Source: Massospora cicadina
Lineage: Eukaryota > Entomophthoromycota > Entomophthoromycetes > Entomophthorales > Entomophthoraceae
Direction: 5' to 3'
Assembly (NCBI GenBank): GCA_022478985.1
Contig: JAKSZP010009568.1
Location: 1 to 64,000 of the forward strand
Length of the DNA: 64,000 nt
In this document: piece after piece, positions 10,439 through 21,387 of the stretch
How the letters are laid out: every line of letters starts with the position of its first letter
How positions within the stretch are numbered: the stretch's first letter is position 1
Position numbers and translations under genes: made by a program
The notes under the pieces: generated by a model
What the model saw: only the letters and a program-made list of their open reading frames with translations
The model's database searches: none
What the model was told of the DNA's origin: nothing

Positions 10439-11425
10439 TCATGCTGACTGCCCTTTTCCAGCCTCCTCAGATAGACTTTTCCAACAAGTTTTGGTGCTAT
10501 GCCTAAAGCCATTGCAATAGGTGCACCGCGGATGGGGGGTTTTCTGGTTCTCTACTACATGGACCCTAGGGCAGTTAGAGGGGCCAGCGGCTGCAGCCTT
10601 AGAGTTCAGGATCATGGCAGGGATCTCGTTGAGGGCCTCCTTGATCTCTCTGATGCAAGTGAACCCATTCTTCTGCCCAATCATGTGCATCTGGACCTCA
10701 GGATAGGACCCCAGGGCAGAGATGATGGCGGTAATGGCGTCATCCAGAGTGATATGGTTTGTTGTAACCAAAGTTTGAGCCTGAGCATAGAATTGGTTGG
10801 CAAACTCCATAGGGTTTTCTCCTTTGTTAAGTTGAATGCCCATGAAAGCTTGCTTCTGGTTGGCCAAGGTTTGGTTACTGCCAAACTCTTGGATCAGGGC
10901 GGTGTGGACTTGTTCCCAGGTGTTGCACTCCTTCAGATGAGGAATCATAATTTCCCGGGTGGTGCTGTCTAGGCATGAGTGGATGTGTTTCACCTTTTGT
11001 TGGTCAGTGGCCTCCTCCATAGAACTCTCATAGGCATACAAGAAGGAGGCGATGCTCTCCCATCTGGGGGTGAACTTCTCCTTGAAGCTAGGTTTAAAGT
11101 TAGCGACAATAGGAGTAGAGAGGGTGTTAATGCCTGGGATAGGCGTCGGCTCTGAGATCTCTGTTTCTGCATATTCTTGAGGAGCCCATTGATCTAGCCG
11201 CCTCCGCAAGCCTTCTAAGCCTTCTTGGATGTATTCCCAATTTTGACTGAGGGTGGAAGCGGATGCCTTGCTGGCAACCTGCTCCTTCAAGGACTGAATT
11301 TCAGCGTTCTGTAGTTGTAGCTGGTTTTTGATGGTGGCCAACTGGGTTTTGAACCCACAACACGTTGTCTCAAGCCAGGAGATGTGAGCGTTGGTGAGCC
11401 TCATGAAAGCACTGAGGTTATCCAT
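10439..11425 (-). CDS. E3 Gag: coiled coil, capsid-like region and CCHC knuckle
   Basis: 328-codon open frame. Residues ~1-85 begin DNLSAFMRLTNAH and are heptad-rich (QLATIKNQLQLQNAEI...), predicted coiled coil. Residues ~110-260 are a Ty3-type capsid region (FSPRWESIASFLYAYE-like, LIQEFGSNQTLANQKQAF, NPMEFANQFYAQAQTL). At ~302-315 is a CCHC zinc knuckle CTYCNGFRHSTKTC (CX2CX4HX4C). It packages element RNA in a virus-like particle. A homologous Gag is in E12. An N-terminal extension with a collagen-like tract lies upstream at 11540-12369. Confidence 0.9.
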   Translation of the reverse strand: MDNLSAFMRLTNAHISWLETTCCGFKTQLATIKNQLQLQNAEIQSLKEQVASKASASTLSQNWEYIQEGLEGLRRRLDQWAPQEYAETEISEPTPIPGINTLSTPIVANFKPSFKEKFTPRWESIASFLYAYESSMEEATDQQKVKHIHSCLDSTTREIMIPHLKECNTWEQVHTALIQEFGSNQTLANQKQAFMGIQLNKGENPMEFANQFYAQAQTLVTTNHITLDDAITAIISALGSYPEVQMHMIGQKNGFTCIREIKEALNEIPAMILNSKAAAAGPSNCPRVHVVENQKTPHPRCTYCNGFRHSTKTCWKSLSEEAGKGQSA

Positions 11426-11539
11426 CTCGTCTGACAGCGCTTTGATGGAGATCCTGGGGTTGAGGGGAAAACCATCTGTTCAGAGCTTGCATCCCAAGGC
11501 CACCTTCTGGATCTGGTCCTGCAGGGCGGCCAGAGCAGT

Positions 11540-12369
11540 TACTATATCTTTTCGCCAGGGGTCTTCAGGTCCACCCGAGGTTGGGGAGCTGGAAGGCCCT
11601 TGAGGCCCACGTGGACCCTCGGGGCCTGCTGGCCCCCTAGGCCCTTCAGGCCCAGCAGCCGCGGGGGAGTAGTTGCGAGAGGCCAGCTCTTGTTAGTGCT
11701 GTTGTAGGGATTGTAGTAGTTCCTCAGCTTGTCACAAGTGTTGGGCCCATGTTGCTTCAAACTGCTAAGCATTTTGGCGAAATTGCTCCTTGAGGTAGCC
11801 GGAGATGCCACAATCTAATACCACCAATTGATCGCAGATATCATTGATTAGGCGTCAGTTATTAAGTATAGCTTCACGATTATCATGCACAAAGGAGGAG
11901 GCAGTGTCATAGAAGTCAAGAATATACGAGTGTAAATTTTGGGTGAGCCCTAGGTGCCAAGAGACCTCCTGATGGTGTAATCCTACTAACTGGAGGAGGT
12001 GATGAATTGCAGGATGAACAAAATTATGAAGGTAGCGATCAGGCCCCAAGGTAAGCTCTCCAGCAGGTAAAATGGCCGTTGAGTAGAGGTCCCGCATTGT
12101 GGATGGCACAGCGGAGGCGCAGAGCGGCTGGAGCGGACACCCTCAGCATAAATGCTGAGGATTGGTTGTTTGATGACATTGTGGGTGTGTTCGAGCTGAA
12201 GTTGATATTGGCCCCCATCTAAGGAGGGCAGCGAGAATTGGAAGGCGGCGCGGAACTCTAGCCTTTCCTGCTGTAAGGGTGGCGTCACATATTGGGAAGA
12301 ACTAACCCATCGAGTAACGCTCCTTGATTGACCAGTCATTTGGTATTCAGGGTTGTTGTTGGTTTCCAT
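11540..12369 (-). pseudogene. E3 Gag N-terminal extension with collagen-like Gly-Pro-X tract
   Basis: Starts METNNNPEYQMTG at 12369 close to the primer-binding site. A shift near 12110 leads to PSTMRDLYSTAILPAGEL... HHQEVSWHLGLTQNL, and after three stops to a segment at about 11665-11570 encoding GPEGPRGPAGPEGPRGPQGP, seven Gly-Pro-X units. It then runs to DNLSAF of the main Gag frame. E12 has the same order (LHHHEVFQQLGLTQTL, a residual GPQGP, then DNLSAF), so this extension is a family feature. Its role is unknown; a trimerising stalk is one possibility. Confidence 0.7.
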
Positions 12370-12408
12370 TTGTTGTGATCGACGTTTTCACTGGGTCAGC
12401 TCAGAGCC

Positions 12409-12424
12409 CCCTGTAGTGAGCAAC
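12409..12424 (-). other. E3 primer-binding site
   Basis: On the minus strand, after LTR end GCTGACA and a 4-base spacer, comes TGTTGCTCACTACAGG. It differs by one base from TGGTGCTCACTACAGG in E10, E12 and E13. It would pair with a tRNA ending CCTGTAGTGAGCACCA. Confidence 0.75.
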
Positions 12425-12428
12425 ACTT

Positions 12429-12843
12429 TGTCAGCACTGCAGTTCTCAGGACTGGCGCTGGGGTTTGTGGTGGCTCGAAGCTGGAAAATTGGAAATGAGC
12501 ACTGAAGAGGAAACGGAAAATAAAGGTTAGTTTACCAAATATTTTACTAAATTAAAATGCTTCGATATTTATAGTGTGTGTTGGGACTCAATGCCTTCGC
12601 GATCTTCGGAGCCTCATCTAATCAGGATCTCTACTAACCTTCCAGAAAGGCCTCCTTGAGGGCGTCCTCAATGGATATCGTCGCTCACCTGACTGAGAAG
12701 GTGGAAAGCCCGCTCCACGTGACTCAGTATTAGGTAAGGATGATCCAGAAAAAGTTTTTTCTTGGCTGGAATTGATGACTGATTTGGTATGGCCAGATTT
12801 GAAAGATGGGAATTCGAGACAATTTTTCTCTTGAATCCCAACA
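12429..12843 (-). repeat. E3 5' LTR
   Basis: 415 bp, TGTCAGC...CCCAACA on the plus strand, direct repeat of 6348-6761. Flanked on the right by the second CCTGT (12844-12848). The primer-binding site is on its left, as expected for a minus-strand element. Confidence 0.93.
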
Positions 12844-12848
12844 CCTGT

Positions 12849-13650
12849 ATTTTTAAGCGTTTTGAATTTGCAGTAGAAGGGGCTTCTGATTGGTGGAAGG
12901 CTAAACTGTTATCCGCTCTGGATGTTGAGAGCACTGACCAGGCTAATGTTACCTTAAGTGTAGTACTGTAGACTATCAAAAGGTGAATGAGACCATGATC
13001 TGCCTGTTTGGGGGTGTGGCGAAAATAGTATAGCACAAGGCAGAGTTTTTGACAATTCAGTTTCAAAAGAATGAGTCCTTGGTGGAGTTCATGGAGCGGT
13101 TCATGGGTGAGGCTCATGTGTTGGTGGGAGCGAATAATTTAACAAATGAGGAGGTTGGCATAGCAATTACAGCAGCTGTTAAGCCATAAAAAGAACTGTA
13201 TAATGCTATGAACCACATTCTTCAAGCAGGAGCAGAGCTATTAAAAATTGTCAATTGCTTATGCCGTCTATTGGGAACCTTTAGTAATCCCAATGTGGAG
13301 CGGAATGCTCCTGCAACTGCTACCAAGTTTCCATCAGAAAAGGGACCACAACAACCTGGGTGCAATCCGTTGATTAATTTTGTCCACTTAATGCTCTGGT
13401 GGTTCCTTTCCATCCCCATTATTATCAACCAGCTTATCCTCAGCCACATTATGACCCATCATTTAATTTTGACCCAGACCTTTGGGTGTAATAAAGAGAT
13501 GAAGGCCATTTACAAATGCTTGTTTCTCATGTGGCCAAAGAGGCCATTATGCGGCTAGCTGTCTGGGCAGGCTGAATGCTCATGCAGTACTGGCTGCCCT
13601 GATCAAACAGGGAAAAGATTGAGAGGATTAGAAGCGGGATGATCTACTTT
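12849..13650 (+). pseudogene. E2 gag
   Basis: Resumes right after the E3 target site. 12850-12970 reads FKRFEFAVEGASDWWKAK, a Ty3 capsid start. 13060-13200 reads LVEFMERFMGEAHVLVGANN and IAITAAVKP, the end of a capsid domain. 13480-13600 resembles a degraded knuckle region (CLFLMWPKRPLCG). Many stops. It would have formed the particle core of E2. Confidence 0.7.
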
Positions 13651-13899
13651 TCTTATTCAAACCTAATTTTCCATGATGATTCTCACAAGTCAATTTGTGT
13701 TAGCCCTGGTACACACCCCAACAATTTATTATATTGACAAATCTCATATGATATATTGGCCTCAAATTGAAAAAGAGACCTCAATAAACTAGACTCAGAG
13801 CTCCGCAAAGATGTGCAAAATCTGTACAACTAGCAAATCCTTGATCAGAATGGTACAGTTGATGGTGGACCTTCAACAAACGTTGCAACCCTAAAGGGG

Positions 13900-14460
13900 G
13901 TAACTGTGGTGATCCCTGTAGTACAAATTGACCAGGAGTATCCTCATATCAACACTGGTATTATCAATTTTCTATATACCCAAAAGCCCTTGGATGTTCA
14001 TGTAATAAACACCAATGGTTCCTTTTATTTTGGAGTGTACATATTGTGATATTTTTGTGCAGAATACCATAATATGGGCAATTATAGATACTGGCGCTCT
14101 CATCAAAAATTATATTCACCGAGATCATGGCTAAGCTTTTGCTGAAGTCTGATGTGGAACACTGTGTAGTGTTTGGGACCATGGGGGCACAAATACCTGC
14201 GTTGGAAGGCACTTACAGCGGTTTGCTTCTGTTGGTGCATCCACTCTGGCGGTGGTTCTGCCTAACAATCACTGACATGTTGATTGGGGCCACATTCATG
14301 ATGTGATTTGAGGCAGTAATTGATATAAAGGAGGGAACATTTAATATTCTGGGTCAATGGATCCCCATCTACTTTACCTCCAATGGAGTCCTGAAAGACC
14401 CAATCCGCTCCAGTAAAATAAATCTTGCGTATAGTGATAGGATGATTCCTGTACATTAAT
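13900..14460 (+). pseudogene. E2 pol: aspartic protease
   Basis: A frame near 14080-14120 gives WAIIDTGALIKNYIH with an intact DTGA catalytic motif (14085-14096). Further on, ITDMLIGATFM (14268-14310) fits the second conserved strand region. Stops and shifts break the frame before and after. The 13651-13900 linker holds no clear domain. Confidence 0.7.
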
Positions 14461-14621
14461 GCTGGATGAAGCAGAGGACCTGAGCTCTTCCTAACCAGAT
14501 TTACAAGTACAATGGTATTCTGCTATGGGCTGCAAGTGCTTCAAGAATTTCTTCTGGGCATCAGGCCATAATAGGGATTGAGCTTGAAATAGATATCCCT
14601 GAAGGACTATATGGGGAAATT

Positions 14622-15815
14622 ATGGGGCCATACAAGCAATCGCGTCTAGTACCCCATGTGGCTCCTGAGCGCCTGTTACCTGGACAGGAAGAAGTGAAGG
14701 TGTTGATAGCAAACCTGCAAAAGGAGTCCATGAAGGTTCAAAGGAACCAAGTGGTGGCTTATCTGCATCTAATTCCTATTGATAAGGTCCACCGGATACA
14801 TGACTTTGGTTCTTGGGAGGACCTTGGGCTACCTGTAAAAACGTCACCCAGCATAATGACTGTGATTCCACATGAGGCTATAACAGGCCTGTTGGAGGAC
14901 CAGAAGGACAGGGTGATGGCTCTGTTTAAAATATACCAAAGCACTTTTTCATCCAATGAACACAACTTAGGATGTGCACATGGTATTGTGCATCAGTTGG
15001 ACATGGGAGATCACCCTCTTATTTGGTCAAGGCTTATTCATTGCTCAAAGGCGGCAGAAGAAGTCGTATCCACGGAGATAGATAAATTGGCTGAACATGG
15101 AATATTAAAGCCGTCAAAGAGTCCCTGGGAATCTCAGTGTTGATTGTCAAGAAGAAAGATGGCATCAATTGAGTAGTAATTGACTAGCAGAAGCTCTATA
15201 GCATCACAAAAATTAAGACTTGTACCTACATTCACAAATAGATAATGTTTTATATTGACTGGGTGGTGCCAAATATTTGTTTACTATGGACTTGATATCA
15301 GGGTGCTGGAAATTGAGTTTTTAGCAGCGGAACAAGAGAAGTGCACTATAAATTATCTCGAAAGGGTTGTTCCAGCCTAAACGTATGCCACAAGATTTTT
15401 GCAACGCCCCAGCTACGTTCCAGTGGGCTATGGACACTATTTTGGGTGACCTGAAGCTGTATTGCGCTCTAGTTTACCTTAACAATATTAATGTGCTCTT
15501 TCAGATGTTCACAGAACATCTCATCGACCTGGAAGAAGTGTTCCACCAACTCGCTGAAGATAACATTAAAATTAAGCCCCAAAGTGCCACTTTTTTAAGG
15601 AGCAGTTGGAATACCTCAGGTTTGTGGTAGACTCCCAAGGACTTAATCCTCAGCCGGCAAAGGTGGAAGCTATGTGCCAAATGACTCAGCTGAGTATAAG
15701 AAGGATATCCAGGTGTTTTGAGGGGTTGTCAGTTGCTACCAGTGGTTCATTCCCAACTTCAGCAATATTGGGGCTCCGCTTAATTGAGTTTTTAAGGAAA
15801 AAACGCTACCTTTGA
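14622..15815 (+). pseudogene. E2 pol: reverse transcriptase with YLNN active site
   Basis: 14622-15143 covers linker and RT fingers (IYQSTFSSNEHNLGCAHGI, then KLAEHGILKPSKSPW). After a damaged palm at 15150-15360 comes 15367-15630 with PQDFCNAPATFQWAMDTILGD and YLNN at 15475-15486 in place of YXDD, as in E3. 15606-15815 carries the thumb. Many stops and shifts. The closeness to the E3 motif suggests a shared lineage. Confidence 0.85.
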
Positions 15816-16430
15816 TTGGACTGACAGTTAACAAAACTCTTTCAATGTCTTAAAACCGCTTTAGCTAGCGCACCCATTTTGCAATACCCTAATTTTGAGA
15901 AGATATTTATTGTACAGATGGATGCTTTCCTTTCCGCTATAAGGGCCATGCTATCTCAAAAGGATGATGTTGGGGTGGAGCATCCCATCATCTATTGTAG
16001 CTGAAGCTTAACAGGCCCTGAACGGAATTACACTGTGACTAAGCTAGACTGCTTAGCGGTAATATATGCATATAAACAGTTCCAAGTCCATCCTCCACAG
16101 GGTTAAATTCGAAATGGTCACAGATCATGCATACTTGCAATGGGTGCAGAATCTTCAGGAAGCTGAAGGACGGCTTGCGTGATGGGCCCTGAAGCTCCGC
16201 ATATGACTTTGAGATTGTACACCAGCCTGGGGCAAAACATCAGAATGTGGACTGTCTCTCACAAAATACCAATGGTTTCCATTATGGCGGATGTGATGGA
16301 CATAATGTATGAGAAGATGATAGTGGGCAAATATCAAGAGGAGCTGCCACAGGTAATCAAAGTCCTGGATGGGGTGCAACGTGATACCTTTTTGTGCGAT
16401 GGGAACTATATAAGCAAATTGGAGAATTGA
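15816..16430 (+). pseudogene. E2 pol: RNase H domain
   Basis: Several short frames read MDAFLSAIRAMLSQ (Asp; ordinarily D-A-S), HPIIYCS then a stop, LTGPERNYTVTKLDCLAV (the catalytic Glu position is Asp), and VTDHAYLQWVQ (third Asp) near 16115-16145. It then runs into AQRLRRWALKLRIY-like sequence at about 16180 with damage. Clearly RNase H by order and spacing, but inactive. Confidence 0.75.
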
Positions 16431-17500
16431 CGTTGAGTTTTCTGAAACATTCCGCTAGACCAGCAATTATTATGGATGCTCATAGAGCGGTAGGTCATGG
16501 AGGGTTTCAGAAAACGCATGAGTTCTTGTGACCCTGTTATTTTAGAGTATGTACTATGATGTGCTTGAGATGGTTGCTTGTTGTCACCAGTGTCAAGTGG
16601 AGAAACCTTTCCATAAGAAGACCTCCTACCAGCTGGTTAAGCCTGGTTTGCATGGCATACTGTCTCCCTTGACGTGGTGGGGCCTCTGCCAACTGGCTCA
16701 AAATGCTCTAAGTATATAATAGTAGCCATTGATCATTTGACAAGATGGGTGGAAGCAAGAGCGATCAATGATTTAAGGGCTGTCACTACCACCTAGTTCA
16801 TCATAAATTGTGTCATACAGCAACTTGGCTTTCCGCAATTCATCCTCATGGACAACGGAACCAATTTCACATCACATATCCTGCCCAAGTTAAACAAACC
16901 AATGGCAATCCGTGGGGTCTTAACTTCACCTTGCCACCCTGAATCTAATGGAACCGTGAAACGAGTCAATGGAACATTGGTATATTCTCTGCAAGATTGT
17001 AAAGATTGACTTTTGAATGGAGTACCCTTATATCCACCGCCATCTTTGCGCACAATATTAAATATCATTCATTGACTGGAAAAAACCTCTTCCAATTACT
17101 TTATGGAAGACATCCAGCTTTGCTGGAATTTCTTTATTCTTCTGTGGAGGATACCGGTGGAGTAGAGCCCCAACGCTATTTGACTACCTTAGTAATAAAA
17201 CTGTTTAAATTCCAAGCTGAAGTTTATTCCACTAGTTTAGTCAAGAAGTTTGGGATCAGGAAGCTGATCAATGTAGACGCAAAGGCTTCCCACTGTTTGG
17301 GGTAGAAGATCATGTCCTGCTCCATGACCAACATGGGTTTGGAAGAATAAAAAGCTTTTCAGAATATGTATTGGACCATTTGAGATAATCAAGAAGACTG
17401 GTGTTGACGCCTACACTATTGAGGAATCTATGGGTGGTTGGCTTATCAACTGAGTACACACAAAGTTCCTTCAGGCATACAATCAATAGGAGCTTATCAT
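16431..17500 (+). pseudogene. E2 pol: integrase
   Basis: Motifs in order: HRAVGHGGFQKTHEFL (HHCC start, 16480), CCHQCQVEKP (16590), VVGPLPTGSKCSKYIIVAIDHLT (16676-16740), LMDNGTNFTS (16848-16870), HPESNGTVKRVNGT (16936-16975, with the catalytic Glu codon changed to Lys, GAA to AAA), ALLYGRHPALLEF (17095-17132), and IGPFEIIKKTGVDAYTIEE (17366-17425). Numerous frame breaks. No chromodomain follows. Confidence 0.85.
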
Positions 17501-17825
17501 CCAGTCAAGGAAGGTAATGTCAAGAATGTGATATAATTGGAAGATAAGTCACCTTTCTGGCAGATTTTGTTTACAAGTCGAGGTGAGTCTTAAGATTGAG
17601 CAATAGATTAGGTCAATGTGAAGTGAATTAATTGAAGTAATTATGGGTGGGAAAATTGAGTGAATTCCGCCAAAGCCTTGATGATATAATGAAACCCCCA
17701 AATCAGTAGAAAATAGAGAATTACTAAGTGGAAGGGGTGGAACTGATTAGGAATATCACGGATTAAGAGCGGAGTGTGGGAACAAGAAGGAAGAGGTCTT
17801 TTGCAAAGTAGGAGGAAGAGGGAAG
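17501..17825 (+). other. E2 3' untranslated region and polypurine tract
   Basis: No frame is recognised in 17501-17800. A purine run AGGAGGAAGAGGGAAG at 17810-17825 abuts the 3' LTR start TGTTAACAG and is the likely polypurine tract. Confidence 0.65.
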
Positions 17826-18015
17826 TGTTAACAGAAACAGCCTTTAGTTAAATATTAAATAAAATTAGTACCGTTGGGGCAATAGCTTTTTATTTGAGAA
17901 CTTTATCATTATTCATAAAGGATCAGAAATTGTCATATCACTCATCCGTTGCTCAGTAGTTTTGCCCTGTGCAACCAGCTCAGTGGATTTATCATAAAAC
18001 TGCCAAAGTTTAACA
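17826..18015 (+). repeat. E2 3' LTR (190 bp)
   Basis: Starts TGTTAACAG after the polypurine tract and ends AGTTTAACA. Its last 41 bp align with the 5' LTR remnant 5926-5966. Short terminal inverted repeat TGTTAA/TTAACA. The right flank is CAGTT; the left target-site copy lies outside the window. Confidence 0.78.
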
Positions 18016-20087
18016 CAGTTTAGATTGGTGTGGTGCACAATTTTTTAAAACTCAAAAGAATACATTAATGAATATATATTAAGTTTTATAAAAATAGGAC
18101 ACCTCTATCAAAGTGAATAACTAGATTAACTGACCCTTTATAAATCTGAGACTTAGATAATTTCACCACTTCATTACATAAGTACTCTATAGATAAAGAG
18201 GTTGTTTCATTATACTTTATGTAGTATTTATGATATGTTACACCTGTATAATGTATATTAAAAGTTTGAGTTAGTTTTTAGTTTTTGCTACATATGATAT
18301 ATAGTGTTGAGAACCTCAACATTTCAAGAAAAAACTGTCTCTTTTCGTGGGTATTATCATGGATTAATGTCATGTTTGAGGTTAACAACTGTAATGTTAA
18401 AGCTGGTCGTCAGGAGGCCAAAAGGTCAAATTGCAAGGCTTGCTGACCTCAAACATACCCTGGACCAACACTGGGTGCAGATAATATATTCTCAGGTTGG
18501 TCCTAGGGATGTGCGTGATGCTTGGCCTTGAATTACAGAAAGTGCGCTAAAACGCACTAGCTATATTAAAATTAACAGTGGTTAGATTCAGTTGCATGAC
18601 AAACGAGGTTTCAAAACCCCTTTGATTTTTGATGTTTCTAAATCAGGTCAGCCTTACCTAAAATCAATAACTCAAGTCTGGCTAATCCTAAGCTACAGTA
18701 CCCTGGCCAATAATAGCGTGCACCTATTGGTGAACTTAAAATTAGCACCACTTCTGCCAATTGACGATTTCCCCTATTGTTTAAGTATGTTTCCTTGATA
18801 CCAACCTTCCTCGTTGGTTGACTTTCCTAATAAAAATCCTCATTAGTTTTCGTTTTTTAATATGGTTCCTTGGGAGGACCTGTGCACAGACCTCCTCAGG
18901 GAGATCTCTAAAAGCGTTTGTCAGTTTATTTTAACTAAATTATCACCTGTACCTTGTGCACAGCAGGGAAGCCATGGTTCCCTCCAGATTGAGGCACCCA
19001 AGCACTCCCGCAAAGATCTCCACTTGTTTATGGATTCCCCTTTGGGGTCCAATCAAGTTTGGTTATTTATTGGCTAATTATTACTATATACCACGTTGTC
19101 CACCATTGCCCTGGGTCCCATTTGCCCCAGCATCTTCCGTGGTGCCTTGTTTACCATCTTGCTAAAGACTAGTTCCCTGGCGGCGTGGCTGTGCATCCCA
19201 TACCACCTCTATGGTAACGGGAGAGTTACAGAAATTCTCCTTACAGGTATGCAAGAGCCCACCAAGGCACCCACAGTCCAAAATGCACCACTGGTCTCAG
19301 AGGGGTCAAAAGAGGCACGTTAAGGGAGTGTTGTTAGATGGGTGTTTTAAGGGACTGGTTCCCATCTACTGCTTAATTTGTAAAATAACTAAAACAGAAA
19401 ATTTATTCAACCACTACCTTTTTAAAATTGAATGGAAAAGAAAGAAAAGGATAACCTAGCACCTACCATTGGAAGGGCGCTGGGTATTATGGTGGGATGG
19501 GAGGAGAGCTTCTAAGCTGAAATACAATATTAGGAAACTATTTTTGATTTTAAATCTGTTAATTAACAGTTTTTAACACTAATCACCCCTTTATAGTATT
19601 GGCTAACGTTTCCAAGCTATCCTTGTGCCGTTTTCCCGACTTCCAGATGTCCAAATTTGCTTTTCAATTTCATAATGGGTGTTGGGTTGAATCCCAATTT
19701 TTGGCCTTTTTTTAACTTTTTGCTCAAATTTGGCTTACTAGGTAAGTTTTCCCCAACCATATTGACTTCTGGTTGATCCCCCTATTGGGGACAGGGAATG
19801 GGTACCAAATGTAGAGCTTCTTGATTATTCCAATGTCTTAACAAAGTTTTTAGCTTCAAATTAAAACCTGCATAATTAGAAATTTGGTTGAGTTTAGTTT
19901 GGAGGGTAGATGGGGGAAAGGCGTTTGGCAGGCAGGCAGGAGGGAAGCAGCTGCACATATCTCATCTAGGATATGCCCTAGGTCAGAGATCTAGTTGAGA
20001 GGCAGGTCCTTGGGGTTTAAACCCTTTATGGATCTTTAGGGGTGCACACTCCTGTCCTGCTTGATGGCTGTCATCTGAGACCTTACA
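18016..20087. other. Unassigned 2.1 kb; right end probably the 3' LTR of E4
   Basis: No protein domain recognised. 18304-18531 is a 75-codon frame of unknown nature. A perfect 6-bp stem AGTGCG/CGCACT lies at 18540-18557. GTTGGTTGAC... AATAAA at 18812-18832 resembles the promoter/poly(A) block of family A LTRs. The right end reads CCTTACA at 20087; on the minus strand this is TGTAAGG directly after the tail of E4 pol, as expected for a 3' LTR. The left limit of that LTR could not be placed. This may also include genuine host sequence. Confidence 0.4.
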
Positions 20088-20586
20088 TTACATAATCCTT
20101 GACAGGCAGAGCTCACGCCCCATCCTGGGGCTTTTGCAAAGGCATAGTTCTTGTGAGGGGTGGGAAACCTGATGGCAGCTAGGGTGGAAGTCTTGGGTAA
20201 AGCAGGCTTAGGCGCATGTGAATTTTTTTGTAAACTTCTCTAGCAACTCAGAACAAATGGTACAGTTCTTGGATAAAACTGGCTGTTTTCATGCTGCTGG
20301 GTATCCCTTCCAAGACATCAGGTAGTGCACTTGACATTCAAACCGCCTTGCAATCAGAATATAATCTAGCTTAAACCTCGGGGCTACCTTTACTATAGTG
20401 GGTTTAGTTCTATCAGTTTCTTGTTTTTGAAATAGGAGAGTGAGGAATCATAAAAAGAGACTTGATTTTTCAATGAGGGGCAGTTCAAGGTACAAAGCGC
20501 CGTTTTCAGGATTTTAATATTAAAGAATGTTCCTGCCCTCTTGAACAATAATTTAAACAGTTTAAGATTGAGGTGCAGATTCTTTG
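20088..20586 (-). pseudogene. E4 pol: chromodomain end, left part of a split chromovirus
   Basis: On the minus strand near 20335-20290 is VHYLMSWKGYPAA, a chromodomain core, followed by CTICSELLEKF, its C-terminal helix. This continues the minus-strand integrase that starts at 31071, so the 10.5 kb of E5 lie between the two halves. The flanks CTTTG (20582-20586) and CTTAG (31066-31070) are a one-mismatch target-site duplication of E5. Stops are frequent. Confidence 0.72.
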
Positions 20587-21387
20587 TGTCACAGTTGGTG
20601 ACATTTCAGGGTAGACCGCCCATCCAAATCCAAGCATAAGAAGCCTCTGGAATCAAAGCCAAAACCCTTGAGGGACACTAATGACGTCTATAAGGTCATT
20701 GATTGCAAATGGGTTCTGGCTTTTCAGTCAGTCCTGAGGCAAATGGTACCATAATGGCAAAAAATATTGCAAAATTGGTTTCTAAATCCGGAAAACAAGC
20801 AGATATGAAGTAACAGAATCTGGCTGAATTTGGAAAATTTTGATTTTAAAAAAGCAAAAACTTTTTTCATGAATCAGTTTTTTTAATTGTTTTAAAATTA
20901 TCATAAAACTTCCCCTTATATTGACGCCCAAGCCAAAAACACTCTTGCTTTTTTCAGATACTAAAATATTTTTAAATAAAGTTCTGAGGTATTTTGCCTA
21001 AGTTTCCCCTACTTTTTTGTAATTTTATTATCAAAAGCTTGGTTAAATCCTATTGCGACGGCCAGACTCCATTTCAGATTCTAATCTGACTCTCCTGTTG
21101 TGAGCATAACTGAAACCCACGCCACAACCTACCCTGACAAGTCCACCAGATCATACATTTCTGATTTCTGCTGTAGTGCTTATCTAAACTCCCTCAACTC
21201 TCAGAAACTCTTCTCTCTGATAGTTTGTTTCAGTTTGGTATGCATTTTACTGCAAAAATTCATATTAAAACAGAATGTTGATAACCTGGGACGTTGCTTT
21301 CTACTGCTTGGGCATTTTTCCCTCTTTTATCACCTTTTTCCTGGCGCCTTCCCATCTGCAACCTCCTGTTCTCTGCTTTCCATGACA
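20587..21387 (+). repeat. E5 5' LTR
   Basis: TGTCACAGTTGGTGAC to CATGACA. Homologous to 30261-31065, to 49439-50236 and to the split E9 LTR 34327-34857/42333-42602. Contains TTATATTGACG (about 20912) as possible TATA box and AATAAA near 20977. The next bases TTATTTTAGGAAATG are not a TGG-type primer site. Confidence 0.9.

Larger units (their letters stand above)
6348..12843 (-). mobile_element. E3: near-complete Ty3/gypsy element, TSD CCTGT
   Basis: Minus-strand element with 414/415-bp LTRs (TGTYRGC...YCYRACA on the plus strand), flanked by a perfect 5-bp duplication CCTGT (6343-6347 and 12844-12848). From right to left it has a primer-binding site, gag with CCHC knuckle, protease, RT, RNase H and integrase; no chromodomain is seen. 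It is the best-preserved element here: integrase core and most of Gag are single open frames and the two LTRs agree at about nine positions in ten by eye. Stops and shifts in protease, RT and the Gag N-terminus make it non-autonomous. Confidence 0.95.
5926..18015 (+). mobile_element. E2: old Ty3/gypsy element interrupted by E1 and E3
   Basis: A 5' LTR remnant at 5926-5966 matches the end of a 190-bp 3' LTR at 17826-18015. Between them are a primer-binding site, gag, protease, RT, RNase H and integrase in plus orientation. E1 is inserted in the 5' LTR after CCAGC, a sequence also present in the 3' LTR (near 17975). E3 is inserted in the 5' part of gag with a perfect CCTGT duplication. The rest of the 5' LTR must lie left of the window. 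The coding region has dozens of stops. Confidence 0.85.

Noticed and set aside
10499..10972. 157-codon plus-strand frame inside E3
   Set aside because: Exact antisense of the Gag capsid frame, which has clear motifs; treated as a shadow.
12409..12424. tRNA gene suggested by the recurring CCTGTAGTGAGCACCA
   Set aside because: Only the 3' end pattern is present, always beside an LTR; no cloverleaf can be drawn, so it is a primer-binding site.
18304..18531. 75-codon frame as a host gene exon
   Set aside because: No known domain, no splice-site or homology support, and surrounded by repeat-like DNA; left unassigned.
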